Assembly: GCF_024166365.1 (NCBI RefSeq)
Contig: NC_064830.1
Coordinates: 92,682,968-92,746,967 of the forward strand
DNA length: 64,000 bases
Source of the DNA: Elephas maximus indicus
Lineage: Eukaryota > Chordata > Mammalia > Proboscidea > Elephantidae
Direction of reading: 5' to 3'
Below the pieces are notes generated by a model. The model saw only the letters and a program-made list of their open reading frames with translations, was not told the DNA's origin and did no database searches. Both the position numbers and the translations under genes were made by a program. Positions within the stretch are counted from its first letter, which is position 1, and the number at the start of each line of letters is the position of its first letter. This document shows positions 21,330-32,630 of this stretch, piece after piece.

Positions 21330-21539
21330 GATGAACATAATTAACGTCACTGAATTGTACATGTGAAAAGTGTTGATATGGCAAAAGTTTGTTATGCATA
21401 TATTTACTGCCAGAAAAAAAGGAAATGTTTGTCTTATGAATGAAGAAGATGCAGTCCCTACTCACTACCCTGCTAACAATACAAAATGATAAAGCTTGGA
21501 ATGGCGCAGCATACGGAGAGTTTGGGGAACTCAGAAGAA

Positions 21540-21690
21540 GGAGCAACTAACTCTTCTTAGGGGATATGGGTAAGGTTTTACTGAGGTAATATTTGGGCTG
21601 GGTCTTAAATGATAAGTTTGCCAGGTGGAGGAGGACATTTTAAGCAGAGTGAATGGGTGTTTGTACGTTGTGAACACTTACACTTTCTAG
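21540..21690 (-). mobile_element. Ancient LINE (L2-type) antisense scrap
   Basis: 'TTTTACTGAGGTAATATTTG' and 'GGGTCTTAAATGATAAG' resemble the same ancient repeat as at 3830-4608. Confidence 0.35.
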
Positions 21691-22180
21691 GTTATTCAGG
21701 CCAACCTTCCTGATGAAGACAAATAAAAATGCTGGATGAAATCAAAGAAAACATCTTAAAAGTACTGAAGATGTAGCAAGGTATTGAGGAAATACCAGAC
21801 CAAAATTTAGGAGATGGAAAGAATCCAGAAGGGCAGAACTTCTTAAAACTTTTTTTGCCCAGAAGGTATTGCCAACCCAGCAGGAAACTGTCATGAAACT
21901 GAGTGGTAGTTTTGCTGGCTGGCCTCACAGCTTGAGGGGGACAGAAGTGAAAGTCCAGGGGACACCTAAGGTGAGATATGGGATATAGCCAACCATTTAC
22001 CCCTCTCCCACTACCCATACACTTTCTGGGTAAAGTTAGACTGGAATTAAGTCTATGAGTCAAAATTCTACTCAATGGCTGTGGGTTTGGTTTGGTTTCG
22101 ATCCTTTGGCACAAGGGACAAAACAAGAGGGAAGAATCCCTGTGAGACAGTGAATCAAGCCCAGTCTTCCTGAGGAATTC

Positions 22181-22315
22181 CTGCTGCGGTGAGTCGATTC
22201 CGACTCATAGCAACCCTGTAGGACAAAGTAGAACTGTCCCAGAGAGTTTCCAAAGAGCAGCTGGTAGATTTGAGCTGCTGACCTTTTAGTTAGCAGCCAC
22301 AGCTCTTAACCACTG
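22181..22315 (-). mobile_element. AfroSINE with TSD
   Basis: Antisense copy ('GGTGAGTCGATTCCGACTCA', 'GCAGCCACAGCTCTTAACCA'). Flanks CCTGAGGAATTC (22169-22180) and CCTGAGGATTC (22316-22326). Confidence 0.88.
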
Positions 22316-23219
22316 CCTGAGGATTCATAGCCCAAATTTGCATCTCAGGGATGGTACAAGATAACTCCAGCAGGAAACTTAGTTGAAAGTAGTTGTGATC
22401 TGATAGTGCCCCAGACATCTGACAAAAGCAAATGCAAATCATCTCTGGAAGAAGGCCTAGGGGAAGCCCCAGAAATTCCTCCCACCCCCTCAGGGCAATG
22501 AGCAGCACGTAATAAAAGGTAATAAATTACACAAGGAAAGGAAAGCATCAGAAGAGAGAATCAGCAGAGGCAATAGCAACAACTGACCCCAAGGACTTCA
22601 AATAATGGAATTATTGGACCCAGATTATAAAATATCCTCCTTACTATCTTTAAAAATATATGAGAACAAGCCTAAAAATACTTGGAAAAACAGAAAACTA
22701 TAAAAAGCAACAAAGCAGATTTTTAAAAAAGTAGAATGTTCAGAAATGAAAAATTTAGTAACTAAAATGTAAAATTTAGTGGACTAAAGTAATCACTAAA
22801 AGAACAGAAGAAATATATGATTTCCAAACCAGTAAAGGGGAAAAAATACAGTGAAAATCAATCCAAAAGTAGGCAAGAAAAGAAATAGAAACGACAGGCA
22901 GAACAATAGAAATCATAGATAATAGATGTAAAAACCCATGTATACTATTATTATATTAATTTCAATGGATAAAATGTTTCAGTTAAAGACAGGGAGCTTC
23001 CTATATGCAACAAGAAACACAAAATGACCTTTAAAGACAGATACCATTTACCATGGAATGCAAAAATTGAAGTGTGCAGGAATAAATCTGACAGAAGATG
23101 AGTAAGTCTTCCAGGTGAAAAATTGGAACAGCTTTGTAAAAGATACCAAAGAAGATGTAAATAAATGGATAACTATATACTGTGTTCATGGATTGGAAAA
23201 CTCAACGTTGAAGATGTCA

Positions 23220-23372
23220 AACCTGTTTGCGGTCCAGCCAATGCCTACTCATAGTGACCCTACAGGACAGAGTAGAACTGCCCCATAGGTTTCCAAGAAC
23301 AGCTGGTAGATTCAAACTGCCGACATTTTTGGTTAGCAGCTGAGCTCTTAACCACTGCGTCACCAGGGCTCC
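23220..23372 (-). mobile_element. AfroSINE with TSD
   Basis: Antisense copy. TTGAAGATGTCA (23208-23219) and TTGAAGAGGTCA (23373-23384) form an 11/12 target-site duplication inside L1 ORF2. Confidence 0.92.
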
Positions 23373-23483
23373 TTGAAGAGGTCATTTCTCTCCAAATTGT
23401 TGATTTATATAATAAATATAATCCCAGTCAAAATACTAACAGTGTGTGTGTGTGTGTATTGAGAGACTGGTTGAAAGAGCAAT

Positions 23484-23944
23484 GGCCAGACCATATAAAA
23501 ATAGAATTCTTACCCATTATCTGCAGCTACCAGCCCAAGAAGCCAAACAACAATCCCTGTAACAATGGGCCTAAAACAGACAGCACTTGATTAATAATCG
23601 ACAGCTTTCTTAATTTTTGTCCCTGCCTCCAATTTAGGACCAACCAGAGAAAGAAAAACACCCTCCTATAAACCAATCACATAAAATGCTTCACTTCTAG
23701 TTAGCCTGCCTCCAGCTTTCCCATGCCAACAGGCCCCAATCAGCATACCTGAAGGCTTCCCATCTTCTACTCTTCTGTCTGCCCTTGAGTCTCTGCCAAA
23801 GAAAAGAGAAGGTGGCTGACTCCCATGTTATAGCAAGCTCTGAAAAAACAGGCTTTTGTTTGTTCTTATTTGAGTGTTCTTTATCTATTTCCACAGTGCG
23901 TGTACTTTGGAACTTGGACAGCAAAGTCTAAACTTTACTAAGTG
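23484..23944 (+). mobile_element. Probable class I endogenous-retrovirus LTR
   Basis: A block that is not L1 splits the L1 body. It has 'CACATAAAATGCTTCACTTC', 'CCCAATCAGCATACCTGAAG' and 'GTTATAGCAAGCTCTGAAAA', then 'TGGAACTTGGACAG', wording typical of gammaretrovirus-like solo LTRs. Boundaries and family are uncertain; no viral genes are present. Confidence 0.45.
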
Positions 23945-24035
23945 ACAGAATAGACAAATCATTCTTGAAGGACGAGGTGAGAAGACTTGATCTACCAAAT
24001 AGACACACTTATTATAAAACTACAGATATATGGTA

Positions 24036-24334
24036 ATTCATTTCATCATCATTCTTAAAATTGTCAGTATAGATTATATATGGTCTTTTGAATGTATGAT
24101 ATATATTCTTCTTTGTTCATAATCCTGTTTGGAACTTTTAGAACTTGGTAGATTCCTTAAATCTACTGACTCAGGTCTATCTTCAGCTCAGGAAAATATC
24201 CTTTCATTATTTCTTTAGTTACAGTCCCTCCACCACCTAATTCTATTTTCTATTTCATTCAAAAGTCTCTCCTTTGGCCCCAAAATTTACAGCGCCACCC
24301 CGTCATATGAAATACATTCCAAATGCGCATAGCT
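24036..24334. other. Unassigned AT-rich, possibly old L1
   Basis: CT-rich plus-strand wording resembles antisense L1 5' region but without firm landmarks. Confidence 0.35.
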
Positions 24335-24339
24335 CTCTG

Positions 24340-24907
24340 TGGTCTTTAAGGTTGCGTGTCAACTTGGCTGGACCATGATTCAGGTGGTTTGGCAGTTAGG
24401 ATGTAGTTTGGCAGTTGTATGTTGATGTGATCACTTCCATGATGAGATTCAACATACTGTGATCACCTCCATGATGGAATCCGCTGTGAGTAGCCAATTA
24501 GTTGAAAGGAGGTTTCCTTGGGGATGTGACCTGCATTGAATATATAAGTGGACTTTCTGGAAAGACTCGTGTGCTTTTGCTTGCTCTGAATCCTACAGCT
24601 GGCTTCTGTTCATCTGACCTCAGTTCTTGGAACCTGAGCTGGTAGCTTTCCTACTGTCTCGCCTGCCAATTTTGGGATTCCTCTATCTTTGCAGCCTGTG
24701 AGCAAGAGCCCTGGTGTCTGACCTGCCAATCTTGGGTTCGCCAGCCCCTGCGGCTATGTGAATCAGGAGAAGTCTCTATCGTGTCCCACAGACTTGGGAT
24801 GTTCCAGCCTCTGCAATAGCATGAGCTATTTCCTTGATGTAAACCTCTCTCTCTCTCTATTTATACGATTTACTGATCTTGTTTCTCTAAAGAACCCAGC
24901 TAAGACA
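24340..24907 (+). mobile_element. Family B solo LTR, TSD CTCTG
   Basis: 568 bp, starting TGGTCTTTAAGGTTG and ending CCCAGCTAAGACA, with perfect duplication CTCTG (24335-24339 and 24908-24912). Internal tandem segments with 'CCTGCCAATTTTGGGATTC' / 'CCTGCCAATCTTGGGTTCG' mirror the 60-bp repeat seen in the copy at 18741. Confidence 0.92.
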
Positions 24908-24912
24908 CTCTG

Positions 24913-25310
24913 TTTCTGTGCTCTCTATTCTGTCATTGTTCTTCTGTCTATTCCTGCACCAATACCACAGTAACTCCTATTGCTTGCATGTTATATCTCC
25001 TGGACCTATCTTCTAAGTGTCTCTTCTTTCTCCTGTTACTTCTGTATCTTTGTATTTTTGCCCTGTGTTTTCAATTTTTCTTCAACTTTAGTATTAAGGT
25101 CACTAATTCAGTTCTCAATAATGACCATCTTTTCCTTCAATTCATTTACTAAATTTCTTTAACCATGTTTCATTGACACCATTGATTGTTAAGCTTTGTC
25201 CTGATTTCAGAGATGTTAAAAATGTGAAACAATGTGCGTTATAAAATCAATGAAATATGGTAATTTCAAAACCTTTTTTTTTTTTGTTCCAGAAAGTCCT
25301 TTTTGTGCTG
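24913..25310. other. Unassigned CT/AT-rich, possibly antisense L1
   Basis: Continues the compositional style of 24036-24334, into which the LTR was inserted. No gene. Confidence 0.35.
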
Positions 25311-25314
25311 TAAT

Positions 25315-25604
25315 GAAATTAATTTACTCAATCTACATCCATTTATTGAGTACCTACAATATGTTAAGCTGGGTACACAGCAATAAACAGAAAAGACAAA
25401 TATCCCTCTCATGACAATAAATAAGTATACTAGTAGGAGATAAGTATTAAAGAGAAAGGGAAGAGTGACAAGAACAATGTGGGTGGCAGGAGTGATGCAA
25501 TTTAAACAGGATGGTCACGGAAAGCCTCATTAAGAAGGTGACATTGGAGCAAGGAGGTGAAGGAGTGAGCCCTGTTGGGTATCTAAAGTGAAAGCATTCC
25601 ACGT
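25315..25604 (-). mobile_element. Ancient LINE (L2-type) fragment
   Basis: 'TTTATTGAGTACCTACAATA', 'AGGATGGTCACGGAAAGCCT' and 'GTGACATTGGAGCAAGGAGG' match the ancient repeat in antisense. Confidence 0.5.
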
Positions 25605-25958
25605 GCACTTTGGCAGTTCCTCAAAAAATTATATCTAGCAATACCATTAGCTCTTGCAATTCAAACCAAAACTTGTACATGAATGCTCATGGCAGCATTA
25701 TTTACAATGGACAAAATGTGAAAAAAACCCAAATGTCCATCAACAGATGAATGGATAAAGTAAAATGGAATATTATTCAGCCATACATGCTGAAACATGA
25801 ATGAACCTTGAAAACATTATGCTAAGTGAAGGAAACCAGGCAGAAAGGGTTACGTAATGTATGATTCCATTTATACGAAACATCCAGAATACGCAAATCC
25901 ATAAAGACAGCAAGCAGATTGGTGGTTGCTAGGGGCTGGAGGGAAGGCAGATAGGGAG

Positions 25959-26527
25959 TGTCTTAGTTATATAGTGCTGCTGTAACAAAAATGCCACAAG
26001 TGGGTGGCTTTAACAAACAAATTTTCTCACCATCGAGGAGGCTAGAGGTCCCAATTCAGGGAGCTAGCTCTAAGGGAAGGCTTCCTTTTTCTGTTGGTCC
26101 TGGGGGAAGGGCCTTGTTCCTTGGTTCCCTGGTAATCTTTATGTGGTATGGCATCTATCTTCCCCCACCTCTACGGTTCCTTTTTCTTGTACTTAATTTG
26201 CTCTATTATATTTCAAAAGAGATTGACTTAAAACACACACACTTAAAATACTGCCTCATTAGTACAGCAAAGACAACCCATTCCCAAAATGGGATTATAA
26301 CCACAGGTATTTAAAAAAAAAAAAAAAAAAACCCATTGCCATGGAGTTGATTCTTTTTCGTAGCGACCCTATAAGAGAGAGTAGAACGGCCCCATAGGGT
26401 TTCTAAGGAGCGACTGGTGAATTCAAACTGCCGACATTTTGGTTAGTAGCTGAGCTCTTAACCACTGCACCACCAGGGTTAGGATTTACAACACATATTT
26501 TTGGGGTTCATATTTCAATCCATAACA
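25959..26527 (-). mobile_element. Family A solo LTR carrying an AfroSINE
   Basis: Starts TGTCTTAGTTATATAGTGC and ends TTCAATCCATAACA. Flanks GGGAG / GAGAG match 4 of 5. An AfroSINE sits at about 26325-26478. Confidence 0.85.
26310..26478 (-). mobile_element. AfroSINE inside an LTR
   Basis: Antisense copy after an A run, with 'GCCATGGAGTTGATTCTTTT' and 'CTCTTAACCACTGCACCACC'. The (A)n on its plus-strand left side belongs to the insertion junction. Confidence 0.85.
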
Positions 26528-26838
26528 GAGAGTGATCCCTTAGTGGGTGTGGGGTTTCCTTTTGGGGTGATGAAAATGTCTTGGAGCTAGATAGAGGTGA
26601 TGTTTGCACACTCTGAATGTACTAAATGCTACTAAATTGTACACTGTAAAATGTATAATGAATTAATTTTATTTTATGTGAATTTTGCCTCACGACTGAT
26701 AAAAAAAGCCCTGTGTAGAAACATGCCTAGGTGTTTCAGGAACATCGAGCGTGGCTGCAGAAGAGGGGCGGAAAGGAGAGTGGTAGGAGAGGGGGTGTTT
26801 ACATGAGTGGCGCTTTGTAGGTGGGTATAAGACTTTGA

Positions 26839-26997
26839 GGAGCCCTGGTGGCACACTGGTTAAGAGCTCAGCTGCTAACCAAAAGGTCGGCAGTTCAAAT
26901 CCACCAGCCACTCCTTGGAAGTCCTATGGGGCAGTCCTACTCTGTCCTATAGGGTCGCTATGAGTCAGAATCAACTTGACAGCACACAACAACAGCA
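26839..26997 (+). mobile_element. AfroSINE with perfect 12-bp TSD
   Basis: Standard sense copy with an (ACA)n end. ATAAGACTTTGA at 26827-26838 and again at 26998-27009. Confidence 0.95.
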
Positions 26998-27002
26998 ATA
27001 AG

Positions 27003-27135
27003 ACTTTGATTTTTGCTCTGAGTGAAATGCGGGTCATAAAAGAGTTTTAAGCAAGAGAAGCACATAATACTGATCTATGTTTTAAAACAACCACTCTCAA
27101 CTGCTGTGTGGAGAATAGGGGGCAAGGGCTGCCAC
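27003..27135 (-). mobile_element. Ancient LINE (L2-type) fragment
   Basis: 'TTTTGCTCTGAGTGAAATGC' and 'CAACTGCTGTGTGGAGAATA' match the ancient repeat in antisense. Confidence 0.45.
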
Positions 27136-27139
27136 CATG

Positions 27140-29555
27140 CCCTTATTTTTCTTTATAATTTATTGATGCATAATTTGCATACCTCAATATGGATATAAAT
27201 TTATATCAGGGTGTGTAAATTATATGAGTGTATACATTGGCCAAAACTCATTAAAATATATACTTGAAATGTACATTTTTAAGTGTTTATTTTGATCAGT
27301 TTTGATCAACGTATATATACATTTGTGTAACTCTCTGTGTAACCATCACCACAATCAAGATACAAAGCCTTTCCATCATCCTGTAGGAAACCCTGGTGGT
27401 GTAGTGGTCAAGAGCTATGTCTGCTAACCAAAAGGTCGGCAGTTTGAATCCACCAGGAAGGAGCTCTTTGGAAACCCTATAAGGCTGTTCTACACTGTCC
27501 TATAGGGTCACTATGATTTGGCATTGACTCATCGGCAATGGGTATCATCCCATAATGGTCTCTTAAAACTCTTCTCAGTCAAAGCTTTCTGCTTCATCCA
27601 GAGATCCAGCCCTTGATAACCACGTATCTGCTTACTCCATTATAAAATTAGATTTCCCTTTTAGTAAAATTTTAGAAAAAATTTTAATAAATAGAAGTAT
27701 GCAGCATGTATTATTTTATAGCTGACTTATTTTGCTCAACATAATGCCTAGATTGGTAGTTCATTCCTATTTATTGCTGAGTACCGTTCCATTGTCTGGC
27801 TATACCACATTTTGTTTATTTACCTGTTGATGGACGTTAGATCGGGAAGGGAAGGGGAGGGCCTAAACCATGAGGTCAAGCTAACTTCTCCCAGAGTGTT
27901 TCTACAAAAATTCCTTTCCATGTCATTTTAAATTGCTAGTGGCTACTTAGTATTCTGTTGTATGGATATATTATTACTTGCCAGTCTCCCACTGTTGAGT
28001 GGTTATTTTTAAATTTTCCAAATTATAAATAATGCTATAATGAATATTTTTGTGTCTAAATCACTATGCTCGCTTCTAACTATTTACTTAGGGAAAATCC
28101 ATAGAAAGGTGAGTTGCTGGATTGACTCTGTTTAAGGGTTTAGATTCTATTGCTAGTTTACCCTGCTGAAAGTTTGTGTCAGTTTATACTCCCATCAGCA
28201 ATGGCTGAGAACACCTGTTTTCTCAAACCTTTACCAACAATTAATGTTTTCAATCTTTTTAATCATTACCAGTGACAGAAAATGGACTCTGGTTGTTTTA
28301 TATTGCATTTCTTTGATTACTAGTGGTTTTGAAACATTTTTTCATATATTTGTCAACCATTTGTATTTCTTTCATGGATTGACTGTGTCCTTTCCCTAGT
28401 TTTCTACTGGGATGTTTATGCTTTTCTTATCAAAAGTTTGTTAAGCCTTAGGAACTCTGTAAAGACTTTAAATACAAGGAATAGATCTTTTGTCATATTC
28501 GTTACAATATCTTCCAGATTTTCAAGAGTCTTTTAATTTTATTTTTGGTAGATTTTGACATATATAAAAGTTGGTTTTTACTCCTTGTGGGTGGTGTCAA
28601 GGTTATTGAGATAAAATTTACAAAAAACAAAATTCACGTCACTGTGAGTTTTGGAAAATAAAGTTATGTAACTACTTCCACAATCAAGATCATTTCCATT
28701 GGCCTAGAGAGTGCCTTTGTGCCCCTTTGCAGTCAATTTCCTTCCTCCACATCCAGGCCCTGGCAACCATGGGCCTCATCTCTGTTCCTATAGTTTTGCC
28801 TTATCCAGAATGTCATATAAATGTAATAATACAGAATGTAGCCTTTTGTCATTGGTTTCTTTTCCTTAGCACATGGCTTTAAAAATTCATCTAAGTTGCT
28901 GAATGTATTAGTAGCTTATTCCTTTTCATTACTGAGTAGTATTCCATTGTATGGCCATGCCATGATTTGTTTACCTGTTCATTAATCGATGGCATTTGGG
29001 TTGTTTTCAGAATTTGGTTATTTTAAATAAAACTGTTATGAACATTGTGTGGAGAAATTGGCACTTAATCTTATTGGTGATTCCTTATATGTGACATTTT
29101 CCTTTTCTCTTGCTGCTTTCAGGATTCTCTATCTTTAGTTTTTGAGAATTTGATTATAATGTGTCTCGTGTGGATTTCTTCTATCTGGAGGTCATTGAGC
29201 TTCTTGTATGTGTAGATTCTTGTCTATCATCAAACTTAGAAAGTGCTCTGCCATTATTTCTCCAAATATTCTTTTTCTTTCTCTCTTCTTCTTCTGAGAT
29301 TCCCATGATGCATATGTTGGTTCACTTGGTGGTGTCTCACAATTCCATTCGGCTTTGCTCTGCTTTCTTAATCCTTTTTTCTCTTCAGACTCAACAGTAG
29401 CAATTGCCTTGTCCTCTAATTTGCAGATTCTTTCTTCTGCCAGTTCAAATCTGCTACTGAATCCATTCAGATAAATTTTCATTTCAGTTATTTTTCAGCT
29501 CCAGTATTTCTGTTTGGTTCCCTTTTGTAGTGTCTTTATCTCTTTTTCCCCCCCT
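27140..29555 (-). mobile_element. Stack of antisense L1/HAL1 fragments
   Basis: Several antisense 3'-end landmarks ('TACCACATTTTGTTTATTTA', 'GAGTAGTATTCCATTGTATG', 'CTGGCAACCATGGGCCTCAT') occur in succession. ORF1/5'-like wording follows at 29040-29555. More than one L1 copy is present. An AfroSINE lies at 27387-27545. Confidence 0.65.
27387..27545 (+). mobile_element. AfroSINE
   Basis: 'CCCTGGTGGTGTAGTGGTCA', 'GGTCGGCAGTTTGAATCCAC' and 'CACTATGATTTGGCATTGAC' give the standard order. Confidence 0.9.
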
Positions 29556-30845
29556 AAATTTTATTTATTTTGTTGTCGTTGTTGAAAACATGCACAGCCA
29601 AACATGCACAATTTAACAGTTTCTACATGTACAATTTAGTCACATTGATTACATTCTTTGAGTTGTGCAACCACTCTCACCTTCCTTCTTTGAGTTGTCC
29701 CTCCCTCATTAACATAAACTTGCTGCCTCCTATGGTTTCTTTTGAGTTTCTGTTATCAGTTTGATCCTATATAGATAGTTCTTTGAAAAGCATAATTTTC
29801 AAGGCAGACCTTTTTTTTTTACTAGTTAAGCTAAGCTATTTTTTTTCAGGGAATATATTTTTTTTTTATTGACTTCTATTGAGCTTCAAGTGAACGTTTA
29901 CAAATCAAGTCAGTCTGTCACATATAAGTTAATATGCATCTTACTCCTTACTCCCACTTGCTCTCCCCCTAATGAGTCAGCACTTCCAGTCTCTCCTTTC
30001 GTGAAAACTTTGCCAGCCTCCAACTCTCTCTATCCTCCCATCCCCCCTCCAGACAGGAGATGCCAACACAGTCTCAAGTGTCCACCTGATATAATTAGCT
30101 CACTCTTCATCAGCATCTCTCTCCCACCCACTGTCCAGTCCCTTTCATGTCTGATGAATTGTCTTCGGGGATGGTTCCCGTCCTGTGCCAACAGAAGGTT
30201 TGGGGACCATGACCGCCGGGATTCCTCTAGTCACAGCCAGACCATTAAGTCTGGTCTTTTTATGAGAATTTGGGGTCTGCATCCCACTGATCTCCTGCTC
30301 CCTCAGGGGTTCTCTATTGTGCTCCCTGTGAGGGCAGTCATCGATTGTGGCCGGGCACCAACTAGTTCTTCTGGTCTCAGGATAATGTAGGTCTCTGGTT
30401 CATGTGGCCCTTTCTGTCTCTTGGGCTCTTAGTTGTCGTGTGACCTTGGTGTTCTTCATTCTCCTTTGCTCCAGGTGGGTTGAGACCAATTGATGCATCT
30501 TAGATGGCCGCTTGTTAGCATTTAAGACCCCAGACGCCACATTTCAAAGTGGGATGCAGAATGTTTTCATAATAGAATTATTTTGCCAATTGACTTAGAA
30601 GTCCCCTTAAACCGTGGTCCCCAAACCCCCGCCCTTGCTCCGCTGACCTTTGAAGTATTCAGTTTATCCCGGAAACTTCTTTGCTTTTGGTCCAGTCCAG
30701 TCCAGTTGAGCTGACTTTCCATGTATTGAGTGTTGTCCTTTCAGGGAATATTTTTGATTTAAGGTTTAAAGATTATCTCAGGGCAATAGTTTCAGTGTTC
30801 CTTCAACCTTCAGGGCTCCAGAAAGTCTAGAGTCCCTGCAACAAA
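29556..30845 (-). mobile_element. L1 3' UTR fragment, second type, split by a younger L1
   Basis: 29556-29843 matches 17035-17345. After the inserted L1 it resumes at 30752 ('TTTAAGGTTTAAAGATTATC', 'GGGCAATAGTTTCAGTGTTC'). Confidence 0.7.
29857..30738 (-). mobile_element. 5'-truncated L1 3' end, TSD of 13 bp
   Basis: An 882-bp insertion with poly-T on its left (antisense poly-A). It is flanked by perfect TTTCAGGGAATAT (29844-29856 and 30739-30751). The longest open frame in the window (29869-30390 plus, 173 codons) is antisense to this UTR and is not a gene. Confidence 0.88.
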
Positions 30846-31640
30846 CAATAGTATCTATCTCCTTATGTTATTAATATTCTCTTTTTGTTCGTGTATTGTT
30901 TTCCTGATTTCTTAAAATTCTTGGTCTGTGTTCTTCTTTAATTCTTTGAGCATCTTTAATACAGTCTTAAAGTCTTCTAATCTGTCCATTATCTGGGCTT
31001 CCATAGAACCAATTTATCTCCCCTTGTTTTGTTCTTTTGAATGGGCCATCATTTCTGGTTTCTTTGTATGCCTTGTGATTTTTTTTTGTTGTTGAAAGCA
31101 GGACATAAGGCTATTACAATGTGTTAGTTTTCTCAGTTCTCTCATGTACAAGGGGCTTTCAACAGCACTGATTTCTGTAAGAAACTCTCAGGTGGGCACA
31201 GCCTTCAGTCTTTGCTCACCACTTCCTCTCCTGCCCTTTGAGAGTTCCAATTCAGGTAGCTCAAAGGTCTTCAGGCAGCTTCCAGACAGATCAGAATAGA
31301 CACATTAAATATGCCCTACTACTCCAGAGCCAGAAATTGGGGTCCTTTCTTTGTTAACGCAAGAGCAGTGGTTCACCTCTGCTACAGCTGCCTGGCTGCT
31401 GCACTACTGGTAGGCGGAAGGGTAGGGGCAGCAAAGAAAGTTTTCTGGCCATTTAAAAGTTGCCTTTTTCTTGTTTCAGTGTGCAATTAGTTTCTGTAAT
31501 CCTTTACCTACTTTACAGAGTTTTTACAAAGTTGAGATTACAAATTTCTAGTTGCTTTTCTTGGTGCTTGTGTGGGAGGATGGTGATCTTAGACCTCCTC
31601 TTGTAGCCATCTTTCCCCTTGAAACTTTTTATTTTGATAT
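30846..31640 (-). mobile_element. Antisense L1 5'/ORF1-side fragment
   Basis: 'TTGGTCTGTGTTCTTCTTTA' and 'GTCCATTATCTGGGCTTCCA' are antisense L1 wording that continues the 29040-29555 part. Confidence 0.5.
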
Positions 31641-32432
31641 AATTATAAACTCACAGGCCCTTTCAAAAATAGTACAGAGAGGTCCTATGCACCCTTCATC
31701 CAGCTTACTCAAAGGTAATATCCTAATTAGTGTACAATATTAAAACTAAAAAATTGACATTGGTAAAACCAGAGACCTTATTTAGACTTCACCAGGTTTT
31801 ACATACACTCATCTACTCTGTACTATAGGGTCGCTATGAGTCGGAATCGGCTCAACGGCAGTGGGTTTCATATGTTTGTACGTTTGTAGTTATGCAGTCT
31901 TATCATAAGTTTAGATTTGTGTAACCACCACCCCAATCAAGATACAGAACTGTTCTATCACCACAAAGATACCTTGTGCTACCTCTTTACAATCACATCC
32001 ACTCCACCCCTAAATCCTGGCAACCACTAATCTGTTCTCCTTCTTGATATTGTTGTCATTTTGAGAAAGTTATATAAATGGAATCATACTGTATATAACC
32101 ATTTAATATTGACTTTTTTCCCACTCTACATAATGCACTTGAGATCCCTCTAAGTTGTTGTGTGTTTCAATAGTTTGTTCTTTATTACTGAGTAGTATTT
32201 CAAGGTATGCATGTGCCAATTTGTTTAGCCATTCACTTGTTGAAAGATGTTTTAGTTGTTTCCAGTTTTTCACTATTACAAATAAAGCTTTCTATGTGCA
32301 TTCTTGTACAGGTTTTTGTGTGAACATGTTTTCATTTCTCTGGGATAAATGCTCAAGCATGTGATTGCTGGGTCATATGGTAAGTGTATGTTTAGCCTTT
32401 TAAGAAACTGCCAAACTATTTTCTAGAGTGGC
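31625..32432 (-). mobile_element. Antisense L1 3' end with AfroSINE scrap
   Basis: 'AGGTCCTATGCACCCTTCAT', 'CAACCACTAATCTGTTCTCC' and 'GATTGCTGGGTCATATGGTA' are L1 3' UTR and ORF2 end. A 3'-only AfroSINE tail sits at about 31816-31870. Confidence 0.75.
31816..31870 (+). mobile_element. AfroSINE tail fragment
   Basis: Only the 3' part 'TATAGGGTCGCTATGAGTCG' to 'CTCAACGGCAGTGGGTTT' remains, joined directly to L1 sequence. Confidence 0.75.
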
Positions 32433-32630
32433 TGTCATGGATTGAATTGTGTCCCCCAAAAATGTCTGTTAACTTGACTAGGTTGTGATTCCCAGTATTG
32501 TATGATTGTCTACCATTTTGTCATCTGATGTGATTTCCCTATGTGTTGTAAATCCTATCACTATGATGTTAATGAGATGGATTATTGGCAGTTATACTGA
32601 TGAGATCTACAAGATTAGATAGTGTCTTAT
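32433..32630 (+). mobile_element. Family A LTR, 5' part only
   Basis: TGTCATGGATTGAATTGTG through 'GTGATTCCCAGTATTGTATG', ending abruptly near GTGTCTTA where other copies continue. Confidence 0.75.

Larger units (their letters stand above)
19966..21415 (+). mobile_element. L1 3' end, interrupted by an LTR and a SINE
   Basis: 'TGTTAGTGAGGATGTGGAGA', 'CCAGCAATTCCACTCCTAGG', 'ACATGGATGAACCTTAAAAA' and 'CACTGAATTGTACATGTGAA' are the end of L1 ORF2 and the 3' UTR. Segments are 19966-20452, 20961-21109 and 21330-21415. Confidence 0.85.
21691..24035 (+). mobile_element. L1/HAL1-type LINE body with insertions
   Basis: The ORF1-like left part (21700-22980, AAG/GAA-rich) passes into ORF2 wording at 23040-23430 ('GTTCATGGATTGGAAAACTC', 'AATCCCAGTCAAAATACTAA') and resumes at 23945-24035 ('CACTTATTATAAAACTACAG'). 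AfroSINEs and an LTR-like block break it. Stops in all frames; no product. The 144-codon open frame at 21692-22126 minus is antisense to it. Confidence 0.65.
25605..26700 (+). mobile_element. L1 3' end, split by a family A LTR
   Basis: 25605-25958 holds 'CAAATGTCCATCAACAGATG' and 'GGTTGCTAGGGGCTGGAGGG'. 26533-26700 holds 'TACTAAATTGTACACTGTAA' and an AAAAAAA end. Confidence 0.85.

Noticed and set aside
21692..22126. 144-codon minus-strand open frame
   Set aside because: Antisense to an L1/HAL1 ORF1-like region.
23484..23944. Part of a coding endogenous retrovirus
   Set aside because: Only LTR-like wording is present; no gag, pol or env frame is seen nearby.
29869..30390. 173-codon open frame on the plus strand, longest in the window
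   Set aside because: It lies wholly antisense to a 5'-truncated L1 3' UTR bounded by a 13-bp TSD; related UTR copies do not keep the frame.
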